Below are positions 1 to 7,558 of a stretch of DNA of 14,109 bases, piece after piece. The notes under the pieces were generated by a model. That model ran no database searches, was not told where the DNA came from, and saw only the letters and a program-made list of their open reading frames with translations. How positions within the stretch are numbered: position 1 is the stretch's first letter; every line of letters begins with the position of its first letter. The translations under genes were made by a program, and so were the position numbers. The stretch is from Thomasclavelia spiroformis (GTDB lineage Bacteria; Bacillota_I; Bacilli_A; Erysipelotrichales; Coprobacillaceae), in NCBI GenBank assembly GCA_018369555.1, contig JAGZCC010000060.1, positions 1-14,109 of the forward strand, read 5' to 3'.

Positions 1-10
1 TTATAATGAG

Positions 11-23
11 GTTACATTGTAAC
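11..23. repeat. 13-bp palindrome
   Basis: GTTACA and TGTAAC flank a single T, giving a perfect 13-bp dyad a few bases upstream of the larger palindrome at 29-60. It could belong to the same element end or regulatory region. No function can be assigned. Confidence 0.5.
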
Positions 24-28
24 ATCTT

Positions 29-83
29 TTTGATAATGACCCAATTGGGACATTATCAAATTGGATATATTAAGACATTATCA
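29..83. repeat. Concentric palindrome plus third copy of GACATTATCA
   Basis: Positions 29-60 form a near-perfect 32-bp dyad: TTTGATAATG, a, CCCAATTGGG, a, CATTATCAAA. Only the two symmetric A positions break it. The half-site GACATTATCA at 49-58 recurs directly at 74-83, and an inverted copy with one mismatch lies at 31-40. Three copies of one 10-mer in about 55 bp, just upstream of the sepF promoter, fit either a multi-repeat transposon end (IS21-type ends carry several internal repeats and terminate in CA) or a multi-site operator. The neighbouring gene is outside the window, so the two cannot be separated. Confidence 0.55.
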
Positions 84-122
84 TTTTTGAATCAGACTGT
101 CTTTTATTTTGTTTTTTTATGC

Positions 123-151
123 TTTTATGATTAGTTTTTTTGTGTTATAAT
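123..151 (+). promoter_or_regulatory. Probable sepF promoter (extended -10)
   Basis: TATAAT at 146-151 is preceded by TG at 143-144, an extended -10 box. The matching -35 position (123-128, TTTTAT, 17-bp spacer) is weak, as is common with extended -10 promoters. It lies about 30 bp upstream of the sepF start and could drive the sepF-ylmH-divIVA group. Confidence 0.6.
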
Positions 152-182
152 GGGCTAGTAATGAAATAAGGAGGAATGCTTC

Positions 183-617
183 ATGGGATACGGAGAAAAA
201 GTAAAAAAGTGGTTTTTTGATGAAGAAGGCGATGAACTTGAAGAATATGATGATGTAGAAATCGATACTGAACCAAAAACTAGTTTTTTTGAACAAGCAA
301 AAAACGCAAAAACAAGTGAAGCTATTAGTAAATTGAATTCTAATAAAGATAGTCAATTAATATTATTTGAACCTAGAGCATATGCTGAAACACAGGAGAT
401 TGCTAAATATTTAAAAAATAAACAAGCAGTAGTTATCAATTTACATCGTTTACAAAAAGAACAAGCAAAACGTGTTGTTGATTTTTTAAGTGGTGTTATT
501 TATGCTATTGATGGAGATATACAAACAATTGGTCCAAAGATTTTCTTATGTGCACCTAAAAATATTAGTGTTTCAGGAAATATTGATGTTACGGATGAGG
601 AATCTGTTGATAAATAA
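183..617 (+). CDS. sepF: Cell division protein SepF
   Basis: SepF is a membrane anchor and bundler of FtsZ filaments at the division septum. The 144-residue protein has the three-part family plan. Residues 1-12 (MGYGEKVKKWFF) are a short amphipathic membrane-targeting helix. Residues 13-54 are an acidic, low-complexity linker. Residues about 55-132 are the SepF core, with recognisable segments such as LFEPRAYAETQEIA (61-74), FLSGVIYAIDG (101-111) and IGPKIFLCAP (116-125). Length is normal for the family. The ATG is supported by AAGGAGG at 168-174 with good spacing. Its neighbours are ylmH and divIVA, as in the Bacillota dcw-distal cluster, though ylmG is missing. The stop codon lies inside a terminator-like hairpin. 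Confidence 0.95.
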   Translation: MGYGEKVKKWFFDEEGDELEEYDDVEIDTEPKTSFFEQAKNAKTSEAISKLNSNKDSQLILFEPRAYAETQEIAKYLKNKQAVVINLHRLQKEQAKRVVDFLSGVIYAIDGDIQTIGPKIFLCAPKNISVSGNIDVTDEESVDK

Positions 618-641
618 GTATTAGTAAAACTAATACTTTTT
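616..641 (+). terminator. Terminator-like hairpin between sepF and ylmH
   Basis: AAGTATTAGT (616-625) and ACTAATACTT (629-638) pair perfectly over 10 bp around an AAA loop, and a T tract runs through 641. The stem has little GC, so as an intrinsic terminator it would be weak or partial. It includes the sepF stop codon and ends five bases before the ylmH ATG, so it may attenuate ylmH or influence its translation. Confidence 0.55.
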
Positions 642-645
642 AATT

Positions 646-1404
646 ATGTTTGAACATTTTAAAGGTGAAGAGGCTTTTGTTAAAAAGATTCTTGAGTTTA
701 AAGATCAGGCACTAAATCGTCAAAGAATCGTTTTAACTAAGTTTTTAAATCCATATTATCAGTCTATTGTTTATAGTGTAATTGGTAAATTGGACGAATT
801 GATTGTTTTAGAAGATGGTGGTTTTATTAATAGTGAAGCAAAAAGAATGATTATTGCGCCAGCCTATTATCAAATTGAACAAGTTGATTTTGAAATTGTT
901 TTAGTTAAAATTACTTATGCCAAACCTTTTGATAAATTAACGCATCGAGATATATTAGGGGCGTTAATGTCTTTAGGGGTTAAAAGAGAGTTATTTGGGG
1001 ATATTTATGAATATCAAGATGTTTTTTATGTAGCGATGGATTTAAAGATATATGATTATGTGAAGAATAATCTTAATTTGATTAAGCGTAGTAAAGTTAA
1101 ATTATCAGTATCTGATGAAAATATTGAAATTATCCATCAATATATTTGTAAAACTTTTATTGTTTCTTCATTTCGACTTGATAAAATAGTTAGTAGCATA
1201 TATAATTTACCTCGAAGCAAGGCGGTTAATTATATTCGCTCAGGTTTTGTAAAAGTTAATCACAAAGAAGTTGAAGAAATAAGTTATTTATGTAATAATA
1301 GTGATATAATATCGCTTCGAGGTCATGGACGTGTTAAAATTGTCGATACTAAAAGAATGACAAAACAGGATAATTATGTTATCGAAGGGTATTTTTATAA
1401 GTAA
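646..1404 (+). CDS. ylmH: YlmH-type S4-domain RNA-binding protein
   Basis: This is the S4-domain protein found between sepF and divIVA in Bacillota. The N-terminal and central part (1-170) matches the YlmH pattern (start MFEHFKGEEAFVKKILEF, then a segment around FLNPYYQSIVYSVIG). The C-terminal part, about 177-236, is an S4 RNA-binding fold: FRLDKIVSSIYNLPRSKA, then YIRSGFVKVNHKEVE. YlmH homologues are paralogues of RqcP and have been linked to ribosome-associated quality control on 50S subunits; that role is family knowledge, not visible here. At 252 residues the length is normal. The start is unusual: no Shine-Dalgarno sequence precedes ATG 646, and the space is taken by a hairpin and T tract. 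The next methionine is too far inside the conserved region to be the start. Confidence 0.9.
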   Translation: MFEHFKGEEAFVKKILEFKDQALNRQRIVLTKFLNPYYQSIVYSVIGKLDELIVLEDGGFINSEAKRMIIAPAYYQIEQVDFEIVLVKITYAKPFDKLTHRDILGALMSLGVKRELFGDIYEYQDVFYVAMDLKIYDYVKNNLNLIKRSKVKLSVSDENIEIIHQYICKTFIVSSFRLDKIVSSIYNLPRSKAVNYIRSGFVKVNHKEVEEISYLCNNSDIISLRGHGRVKIVDTKRMTKQDNYVIEGYFYK

Positions 1405-1415
1405 GGGGTGAGACG

Positions 1416-1847
1416 ATGAGTGGGATAAAGAAGCAATTTATGGGATATGATAAACAAACTGTTGATAATTTGATGATTGATTATGAAAATCAGATTAATA
1501 AATTAAAAAATCAGATTTCATCTTTAAATGATGAACTTGATCATCTTAAAGAACAAAATTCTTTGTTACAGCATCGTGTCAACATTACTGAAAAAACTAA
1601 TGAAGAAATAGCTCGTCTAGCTTTAAAAGAAGCAAGTGCTTTGATAGATAAAGCAAAACGTAATGCCAATATGATTTTAAAAGAGTCATTGGATTATGTC
1701 CGTTCACTTTCAAGTGAAATGAATGATTTTAAAGATCAGGCAATCAAATTTCGTTCATCAGTTCAAAAAATGTCGCAAGATATTTTAGATACGATTGATA
1801 ATTCAGAAGTTTTTAATCTGATTAATGAAGATGATGAAGAAGAATAA
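1416..1847 (+). CDS. divIVA: DivIVA-family polar/septal coiled-coil protein
   Basis: DivIVA binds curved membrane at poles and septa and recruits division or wall-synthesis partners. The 143-residue protein opens with IKKQFMGYDKQTVDNLM. This aligns with the lipid-binding N-terminus, where an aromatic residue (F8 here) precedes the conserved G-Y-D (10-12). A coiled coil follows from about residue 22 to 70 (leucine heptads, KLKNQISSLNDELDHLKEQN), then a second helical region, ending in an acidic tail. It is shorter than typical DivIVA, both before the F-x-G-Y-D motif and in the C-terminal coil, so GpsB-like or minimal-DivIVA activity is possible. ATG 1416 has the SD-like AAGGGGTGAG at 1403-1412, overlapping the ylmH stop, which suggests coupled translation. 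Confidence 0.88.
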   Translation: MSGIKKQFMGYDKQTVDNLMIDYENQINKLKNQISSLNDELDHLKEQNSLLQHRVNITEKTNEEIARLALKEASALIDKAKRNANMILKESLDYVRSLSSEMNDFKDQAIKFRSSVQKMSQDILDTIDNSEVFNLINEDDEEE

Positions 1848-2060
1848 ATACAATGAAAGAGACTGTTTATAGTAAGATGTTTATAGAGAGCTGATGGTTG
1901 GTGTAAATCAGTAACTATTATTATAATGAATCACTCTGGAGTAGCGCCTTGAAAATAGTAGAGGTTGCCGTTAATCGCGTTAAGATTTTAAGTGCGTATT
2001 GAAAAATACGAAAAAAGGTGGTACCGCGAACATTCGTCCTTTGTAAGGGACGTTTTTTTT
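1848..2060 (+). promoter_or_regulatory. T-box riboswitch, isoleucine-specific
   Basis: This 5' leader of ileS reads tRNA-Ile charging by direct tRNA binding. The visible landmarks are in canonical order. AGAGAG (1885-1890) and the GGTTGGTG segment (1896-1903) belong to Stem I. The likely specifier ATC (Ile) is at 1930-1932, followed by A and CTCTGG. The T-box core AGGTGGTACCGCG is at 2016-2028. The acceptor-binding bulge TGGT (2019-2022) would pair with ACCA, matching a discriminator A on tRNA-Ile. A competing terminator follows at 2035-2060. Uncharged tRNA-Ile should stabilise the antiterminator and raise ileS expression. A weak -10-like TACAAT at 1849-1854 could start the leader separately from divIVA, but no good -35 was seen. 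Confidence 0.95.
2035..2060 (+). terminator. T-box regulatory terminator
   Basis: CGTCCT (2035-2040) pairs with GGGACG (2047-2052), including one T:G pair, and is followed by eight T residues (2053-2060). This is the off-state structure of the T-box leader. Confidence 0.88.
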
Positions 2061-2079
2061 ATTTTATGGAGGTAAGAAT

Positions 2080-4809
2080 ATGAATTATAAAGACACATTA
2101 TTAATGCCAAAGACTGATTTTGAAATGCGAGGAAATCTTCCTAAAAAAGAACCAGGGTATGTAAATCGTTGGCAAGAAGCAAATATGTATGAAAAAGTTA
2201 TTAAACAAAATGAAGGAAAGGATAGTTTTGTTTTTCATGATGGACCACCGTATGCAAATGGAAATATGCATATGGGACATATGTTAAACAAAGTTATTAA
2301 AGATGTTATTTGTCGATATAATAATATGGAAGGACGTTATACTCCATTTATTCCAGGATGGGATACTCATGGACTTCCTATTGAAAACGCAATTCAAAAA
2401 TTAGGTGTAAATCGTAAAGAAATGTCAACAGCTTCATTTAGAGAAAAATGCGAGGCATATGCTCATGAACAAGTAAATAAGCAGATGGAACAATTAATTA
2501 GAATGGGGACATTTGCTGATTATAAGCACCCATATTTAACATTGTTACCTGAATTCGAAGCAAATCAAATTGATGTATTTGCAAAAATGGCAATGGATGG
2601 TTTGATTTTTAAGGGATTAAAACCAGTTTATTGGTCACCATCAAGTGAATCAGCTTTAGCTGAAGCAGAAATTGAATATCATGATGTTAAAAGTCCAACT
2701 ATTTTTGTTAAATTTCAAGTTAAAGATGGTAAAGGAGTTTTAGATAACGATACATACTTTGTTATTTGGACAACAACACCTTGGACAATTCCTGCTAACC
2801 TTGCAATTTGTTTAAATGAGATATATGACTATGCTTTAGTTGAAACAAGTAAAGGTAAATTGATTGTTTTAGAAGAATTAGTTGATTCATTGATGGAAAA
2901 ATTTGAAATTGATGACTATCAAGTAATTGATCATTTCAAAGGAAAAGAATTAGAAATGATTACTTGTAAACATCCATTATATGATCGTGAATCATTAGTT
3001 ATTTTAGGTGACCATGTTACTGCAGAAGCCGGAACAGGATGTGTTCATACAGCACCAGGATTTGGGGCAGATGACTTTTATGTAGGACAAAAATATGGTT
3101 TACCAGCATATTGTAATGTTGATGAACATGGTTGTATGATGAAAGACTGCGGTGAGTGGTTAGAAGGACAATATGTAGATGATGCTAATAAAACAGTAAC
3201 AGTGAAACTTGATGAATTAGGAGTGTTATTGAAATTAGAATTTATCACACATAGTTATCCTCATGACTGGCGTACTAAAAAACCAATTATTTTTAGAGCA
3301 ACTGATCAATGGTTCTGTTCATTAGATAAAATTAGAGATAAATTATTAGCTGAAATTGATAATGTTAATTGGTTAAATGAATGGGGTCATATTCGTATTT
3401 ATAATATGATCAAAGAACGTGGTGACTGGTGTATTTCACGTCAAAGAACTTGGGGGGTACCAATTCCAATTATTTATTGTGAAGATGGAACACCAATCAT
3501 GGAAGAAGAAGTTTTTAAACATATTTCAGATTTATTTAGAAAACACGGTTCAAATGTTTGGTTTGAATTAGATGAAAAAGATTTATTACCTGAGGGTTAT
3601 ACAAATGAACATTCACCTAATGGTATCTTTAAAAAAGAAAAAGATATTATGGATGTTTGGTTTGATTCAGGATCAAGTCATACTGGATGTATGAAAGAAC
3701 GTGGTTATCCATATCCTGTAGATTTATATTTTGAAGGTAGTGATCAATATCGTGGATGGTTCAATTCATCTTTAATTATCGGGACAGCAGCTCATGGTAA
3801 AGCACCATATAAAACTGTTTTATCACATGGATTTGTGTTAGATGGTAAAGGTAATAAGATGTCTAAATCATTAGGAAATACAGTTGATCCAATTAAATTA
3901 GTAAATCAATATGGAGCTGATATTGTAAGATTGTGGGCAACTTCAGTAGCGTATCAACAAGATGTTCGTATTAGTGATGAAATCATGAAACAAATTTCTG
4001 AAAACTATCGTAAGATTAGAAATACAATGCGTTTTGTTTTAGGAAATTTAAATGATTTTAAACAAAGTGATTTAGTTGCAGTTAATGATTTAACTGATGT
4101 TGATAAATATATGTTAGTTGAATTAAATAATTTAATTGATGGATATCATCAAGCGTATGATAATTATGATTTTGCTGATGTTAATCAACAAATTTTGAAT
4201 TATTTTACTAATTTGTTAAGTTCTTTCTATATGGACTTTACAAAAGATATTTTATATATTGAAAAAGCCGATAATTTACGTCGTAGACAGGTACAAACTG
4301 TATTATATTATCATGCTAAAGCAATGATGAAATTGATTTCTCCAGTATTAGTATTTACAGCAGAAGAATTGCATGATCATTTCCATTGTGATGAAGATAA
4401 AGCTGAATCTATTTTCTTAGAGCCAAAGGTTGAAAAGGTTGAAATTGAAAATAGTGATGAAATCAAATCATATTTTGATCGTTTCTTATTATTGCGTAAA
4501 GATGTATTAAAGGTATTAGAAACATTAAGAAATGATAAAGTAATTAAATCTAATATGGAAGCTAAAGTATTTATTTCATTAAAAGATGATTTTAAAGATA
4601 TGGCTAAATTAGCGAAGGAATTGAAACAATTATTTATTGTTGCAAAAGTTGAATTAGTAGAAGATAATTCATTAGAAGAATTTGAAAGTGCTTATATTAA
4701 AGCTGAAAAATTTAATGGTCATCAATGTCCACGTTGTTGGAACTATTTTGATGAAGATGAAATGAATGGTGAATTATGTTGCCGTTGTCATGAGGTAATT
4801 AATGACTAA
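2080..4809 (+). CDS. ileS: Isoleucyl-tRNA synthetase
   Basis: IleRS charges tRNA-Ile with isoleucine in the cytoplasm and edits mischarged valine. The 909-residue class I enzyme shows all expected parts. The HIGH signature is present as HMGH at 64-67. The CP1 editing domain includes TTTPWTIPAN (231-240) and a GTGCVHTAPGFG block (318-329). KMSKS is at 593-597. A helical anticodon-binding region follows, and the C-terminal zinc-binding module has cysteine pairs C883/C886 and C900-C901/C903. Length and C-terminal zinc finger match the ordinary bacterial form (IleS1) rather than the longer eukaryote-like, mupirocin-resistant form; this is inferred from architecture. ATG 2080 has GGAGG at 2068-2072. 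Expression is under the upstream isoleucine T-box, and a terminator follows the stop. Confidence 0.98.
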   Translation: MNYKDTLLMPKTDFEMRGNLPKKEPGYVNRWQEANMYEKVIKQNEGKDSFVFHDGPPYANGNMHMGHMLNKVIKDVICRYNNMEGRYTPFIPGWDTHGLPIENAIQKLGVNRKEMSTASFREKCEAYAHEQVNKQMEQLIRMGTFADYKHPYLTLLPEFEANQIDVFAKMAMDGLIFKGLKPVYWSPSSESALAEAEIEYHDVKSPTIFVKFQVKDGKGVLDNDTYFVIWTTTPWTIPANLAICLNEIYDYALVETSKGKLIVLEELVDSLMEKFEIDDYQVIDHFKGKELEMITCKHPLYDRESLVILGDHVTAEAGTGCVHTAPGFGADDFYVGQKYGLPAYCNVDEHGCMMKDCGEWLEGQYVDDANKTVTVKLDELGVLLKLEFITHSYPHDWRTKKPIIFRATDQWFCSLDKIRDKLLAEIDNVNWLNEWGHIRIYNMIKERGDWCISRQRTWGVPIPIIYCEDGTPIMEEEVFKHISDLFRKHGSNVWFELDEKDLLPEGYTNEHSPNGIFKKEKDIMDVWFDSGSSHTGCMKERGYPYPVDLYFEGSDQYRGWFNSSLIIGTAAHGKAPYKTVLSHGFVLDGKGNKMSKSLGNTVDPIKLVNQYGADIVRLWATSVAYQQDVRISDEIMKQISENYRKIRNTMRFVLGNLNDFKQSDLVAVNDLTDVDKYMLVELNNLIDGYHQAYDNYDFADVNQQILNYFTNLLSSFYMDFTKDILYIEKADNLRRRQVQTVLYYHAKAMMKLISPVLVFTAEELHDHFHCDEDKAESIFLEPKVEKVEIENSDEIKSYFDRFLLLRKDVLKVLETLRNDKVIKSNMEAKVFISLKDDFKDMAKLAKELKQLFIVAKVELVEDNSLEEFESAYIKAEKFNGHQCPRCWNYFDEDEMNGELCCRCHEVIND

Positions 4810-4819
4810 TAGAAAATAG

Positions 4820-4868
4820 GGCTGTAACGTTTAAATATGTTTAATCTTTAGGCGTTACGCCTTTTTTT
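4820..4868 (+). terminator. Intrinsic terminator after ileS
   Basis: GGC-t-GTAACG (4820-4829) can pair with CGTTACGCC (4853-4861), with one bulged T and a loop of about 23 nt. A tighter alternative is AGGCG-TTA-CGCCT (4850-4862). Seven T residues follow (4862-4868). Either structure would end the ileS transcript. Confidence 0.85.
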
Positions 4869-4872
4869 GTTT

Positions 4873-5279
4873 GTAGATGCTTATAAAAAGGCATTAAAAG
4901 CACTTGGTAATCTTTAATTTAAAGATAAAGCAGATCTTAATTTAGTAGATTCCTCTACGTTAACTGCTATAGCATCAAGTTTAATTATGTGGTTTTGCTT
5001 GAATGTTTCAGCCTCAACAATCAGCTTGATTCAAGCTCATCTAAATCCTGATGTAGAAGGCTTACAAGCAGTAATTGCTAATGTTAAAGCAATGACAAAT
5101 TTTGGATATACTGATAAAACAAACCCAATGCATTAAGGACTGTTGGACTTCGTTTAGATGAAGAAACGACAGTTGTTGATAAAGCTGTATCGTAAATTGC
5201 TGTTGATTTAACTAAATTGCGGAAAGGGTTTTATGTGGATAATAATTGTAAATATTTGATTACGTTAATGAAAAAATAA
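4873..5279 (+). pseudogene. Decayed gene remnant, family not recognised
   Basis: Translation shows protein-like sequence broken at least three times. Frame 4873 gives VDAYKKALKALGNL, a stop at 4915, then about 72 sense codons (4918-5133) ending in TDKTNPMH and a stop at 5134. The sense resumes in another frame at 5139 with TVGLRLDEETTVVDKAVS, meets a stop at 5193, and continues through LTKLRKGFYVDNN to a final TAA at 5277. The reconstructed relic is about 130 residues, without a start codon or ribosome binding site, and begins directly after the ileS terminator, so its 5' part appears deleted. I do not recognise the family. The alternation of coherent sense with stops and a frameshift argues for decay rather than non-coding DNA. 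Confidence 0.6.
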
Positions 5280-5342
5280 ATAGATTTTCTATATAATTTG
5301 TTTAGCTTTGTTGAAATTGCAAAAATTAATTAAAAATAAATA

Positions 5343-5371
5343 TTGTTGAAATATGTTGAAAGTGCTAGAAT
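5343..5371 (+). promoter_or_regulatory. Probable promoter of the transporter-carboxypeptidase unit
   Basis: TAGAAT at 5366-5371 is preceded by TG (5363-5364), an extended -10. TTGTTG at 5343-5348 sits at the -35 position with a 17-bp spacer. It lies 28 bp upstream of the transporter start. Confidence 0.55.
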
Positions 5372-5398
5372 AAATAAGAATGTATGGAGGGTAATATT

Positions 5399-6295
5399 GT
5401 GAGTAATAAATTAAAAGGTTCGTTGCTATTGATGTTGGCTGCAATGATTTGGGGAAGCTCTTTTATTGTGATGAAAAGTGCAGTTGATTTTTTAACACCA
5501 AATGTTTTATTATTTGTTAGATTTTCATTAGCAACAGTTATTATGGCTATTATGTTTTATAAATATGTTAAAGATATAAAATTAAAGGATCTAAAGGGAG
5601 GTATGGTTACTGGGACTTGTTTGTTTCTTGCTTATTTGATTCAAACAATTGGATTAACGATGACGACACCTGGAAAAAATGCTTTTTTAACAGCTGTGTA
5701 TTGTGCAATTGTTCCCTTTTTGGTTTGGCTTTTTTATCATAAAAGACCAGATAATTATAATTTTATAGCAGCATTGCTTTGTATTTTTGGGGTTGGATTT
5801 GTTTCTTTAGATGCTAATTTATCGATGAATTTAGGAGATTTATTGACACTTATTGGTGGTGTTTTTTATGCTTTGCATATTCTTGCAATAAAAAAATATT
5901 CTCAAGAAATGCATCCTATTAAATTGACAACTTTACAATTTGCAATGACAGCAGTTTTAGCTTTTTTTGGTTCGTTGTTTTTTGAAGATATTAGTGTAAT
6001 TAAGCAAATAGATAGCAGTATTATTTTACAGATTGGATACTTAGCATTTTTTGCAACAGCGATTACTTTATTATGTCAAAACTTGGGACAGCATTTGGTT
6101 AGTGAATGTAATGCAGCTATTTTACTTAGTTTGGAATCAGTTTTTGGTGTTATTTTTTCTGTGTTGTTGTATGGTGAGGTATTGAGTGTTAAAGTAGTTT
6201 CAGGGTTTGTTTTGATTTTTATTGCACTAATAATTTCAGAAACAAAATTATCTTTTTTAAAAAGAAATATTGAGGAAGGAGAATTGGATGTTTAA
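5399..6295 (+). CDS. EamA/DMT-family membrane transporter
   Basis: This is a drug/metabolite-transporter superfamily permease of about 298 residues in the cytoplasmic membrane. It has the usual ten hydrophobic segments, arranged as two EamA repeats (roughly 8-140 and 150-285). The first helix carries the family-typical AAMIWGSSFIVMKSA, and the second begins VLLFVRFSLAT. The second repeat starts near LGDLLTLIGGVFYALHILAIK. Substrate cannot be read from sequence; relatives export amino acids, metabolites or drugs. The likely start is GTG 5399, because GGAGGG at 5386-5391 is correctly spaced for it. An in-frame ATG at 5384 is itself part of that ribosome binding site. The 3' end overlaps the next gene by 8 bp, indicating translational coupling with the carboxypeptidase. 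Confidence 0.9.
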   Translation: MSNKLKGSLLLMLAAMIWGSSFIVMKSAVDFLTPNVLLFVRFSLATVIMAIMFYKYVKDIKLKDLKGGMVTGTCLFLAYLIQTIGLTMTTPGKNAFLTAVYCAIVPFLVWLFYHKRPDNYNFIAALLCIFGVGFVSLDANLSMNLGDLLTLIGGVFYALHILAIKKYSQEMHPIKLTTLQFAMTAVLAFFGSLFFEDISVIKQIDSSIILQIGYLAFFATAITLLCQNLGQHLVSECNAAILLSLESVFGVIFSVLLYGEVLSVKVVSGFVLIFIALIISETKLSFLKRNIEEGELDV

Positions 6296-7535
6296 AAAGA
6301 TTTATTGTTTATTGTTTTCATTAGTATGTGCTGTTGCTTTAATAACTCCAATTCATGCTTTGAATAATAATGAAGATATTGGTTTAAATGCCCAATATGC
6401 AGTAGCAATTGATGCTAATAGTGGCCTTGTTTTATATAATAAAAATATGGATGAAAGAATGTATCCTGCAAGTATGACAAAAGTTATGACAGTAATTGTA
6501 GCATTAGATATGATTGAAAATCTTGATGAAACAACTGTTATTACACAAAGTGATATTGATACAGTCTGGGAGACAGGAGCATCTTCAGCAAATTTTGAAG
6601 TTAATGAAACAGTTACGTATCGTGATTTACTTTTAGGAGCAATTTTACCTAGTGGAGCTGATGCAACTAGAGCTCTTGCAAATAATTTATGCGGGGGTCA
6701 AGAAGCCTTTGTAGAAAAAATGAATGAGTGTGCAAAAAAATTGGAGCTTAAAGATACACATTTTGTTAATACGACAGGAATTCATGATCCGAATCATTAT
6801 ACAACAGTCCATGATATGGCATTAATTGTTCAATATGCAGTTGCAAATCCAGATTTTAAAGAAATATATTCAAAACGTTATGCTACTTCTTCTAATGGGT
6901 TGCATCAATGGGTTAACAAATCAGTATATAATGCAAGAAGAAGTAATATTAATACAGATAGTATTATCGGTTGTAAAAGTGGATATACTGATGTTGCTAA
7001 AAATTGTTTATCTAGTTTAGATAAAGTTGGGGATAATGAAATTATTGTAATTGTTGGTAAATCGATTAATAATGATGTTAAACCAAAGGCAGCTGTACAA
7101 GATACATTGGATATTGTAAATTATGTTAGTCAAAATTATTCAATGCAACCAATTTTGACTAAGGGAACTGAGGTTAAGAATTTAGATATTGGGGTCGCTA
7201 AGGATAATCAGAAAATATTAATTGAAAATCAAAATGATACAATGGCTTTTTTACCTAATGGATATAATCAAGACGATTTAGAGTTTAAATATACATTTAA
7301 AAAAATTGAGGCGCCAGTGAAAAAAGGAACCAAAGTAGGGAAGTTGAATGTATATTATAAAGATTATTTATTATATCAAGAAGAGTATGTTAGTGATAAA
7401 AATATTGAACGTGATAAAATGAAAGATATATGTAATGGAATTGTTGATTTTATTTTTCCGTATGGTTTAACAATTGTTTTGGTAGTTATTTATTTTATGA
7501 TTTCGAAAGTTAAGAAAAGTAGCAAAACTATTTAG
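6288..7535 (+). CDS. D-alanyl-D-alanine carboxypeptidase (PBP5/DacF class, peptidase S11)
   Basis: A low-molecular-weight penicillin-binding protein that removes the terminal D-Ala from peptidoglycan pentapeptides outside the membrane. Residues 1-24 are a signal peptide ending PIHA. The catalytic domain has SMTK (S62, K65, the SxxK nucleophile motif), PSGADA (S122-G123-A124) at the SxN position, and CKSGYT (K230-S231-G232) in place of the usual KTG. Residues about 288-375 form the C-terminal beta-rich PBP5-like domain. Residues 384-405 are a hydrophobic transmembrane helix followed by a basic tail, so it is anchored by a true membrane span. Asn at the SxN position is replaced by Ala, and the third motif is KSG. 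ATG 6288 has AAGGAG at 6276-6281; an upstream TTG at 6270 lacks its own site. Confidence 0.92.
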   Translation: MFKKIYCLLFSLVCAVALITPIHALNNNEDIGLNAQYAVAIDANSGLVLYNKNMDERMYPASMTKVMTVIVALDMIENLDETTVITQSDIDTVWETGASSANFEVNETVTYRDLLLGAILPSGADATRALANNLCGGQEAFVEKMNECAKKLELKDTHFVNTTGIHDPNHYTTVHDMALIVQYAVANPDFKEIYSKRYATSSNGLHQWVNKSVYNARRSNINTDSIIGCKSGYTDVAKNCLSSLDKVGDNEIIVIVGKSINNDVKPKAAVQDTLDIVNYVSQNYSMQPILTKGTEVKNLDIGVAKDNQKILIENQNDTMAFLPNGYNQDDLEFKYTFKKIEAPVKKGTKVGKLNVYYKDYLLYQEEYVSDKNIERDKMKDICNGIVDFIFPYGLTIVLVVIYFMISKVKKSSKTI

Positions 7536-7558
7536 GCAATCAAAGTGATTGTCTTTTT
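7535..7558 (+). terminator. Intrinsic terminator after the carboxypeptidase gene
   Basis: GGCAATCA (7535-7542) pairs with TGATTGTC (7546-7553), with one G:T pair and loop AAG, followed by TTTTT (7554-7558). The stem begins at the last base of the stop codon. Confidence 0.82.

Noticed and set aside
117..356. Minus-strand open frame of 79 codons over sepF
   Set aside because: It lies antisense to a clear sepF gene, has low-complexity Phe/Ile-rich sequence that mirrors the A-rich sense strand, and no good ribosome binding site.
5384..5398. ATG at 5384 as start of the EamA transporter
   Set aside because: That ATG is part of the GGAGGG ribosome binding site, which is correctly spaced for GTG 5399.
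6270..6287. TTG at 6270 as start of the carboxypeptidase
   Set aside because: AAGGAG at 6276-6281 lies downstream of it and serves ATG 6288, which also gives a standard signal peptide.
6826..7020. Plus-strand open frame of 64 codons inside the carboxypeptidase gene
   Set aside because: It is a shifted reading of a well-conserved gene, with no family resemblance and no ribosome binding site of its own.
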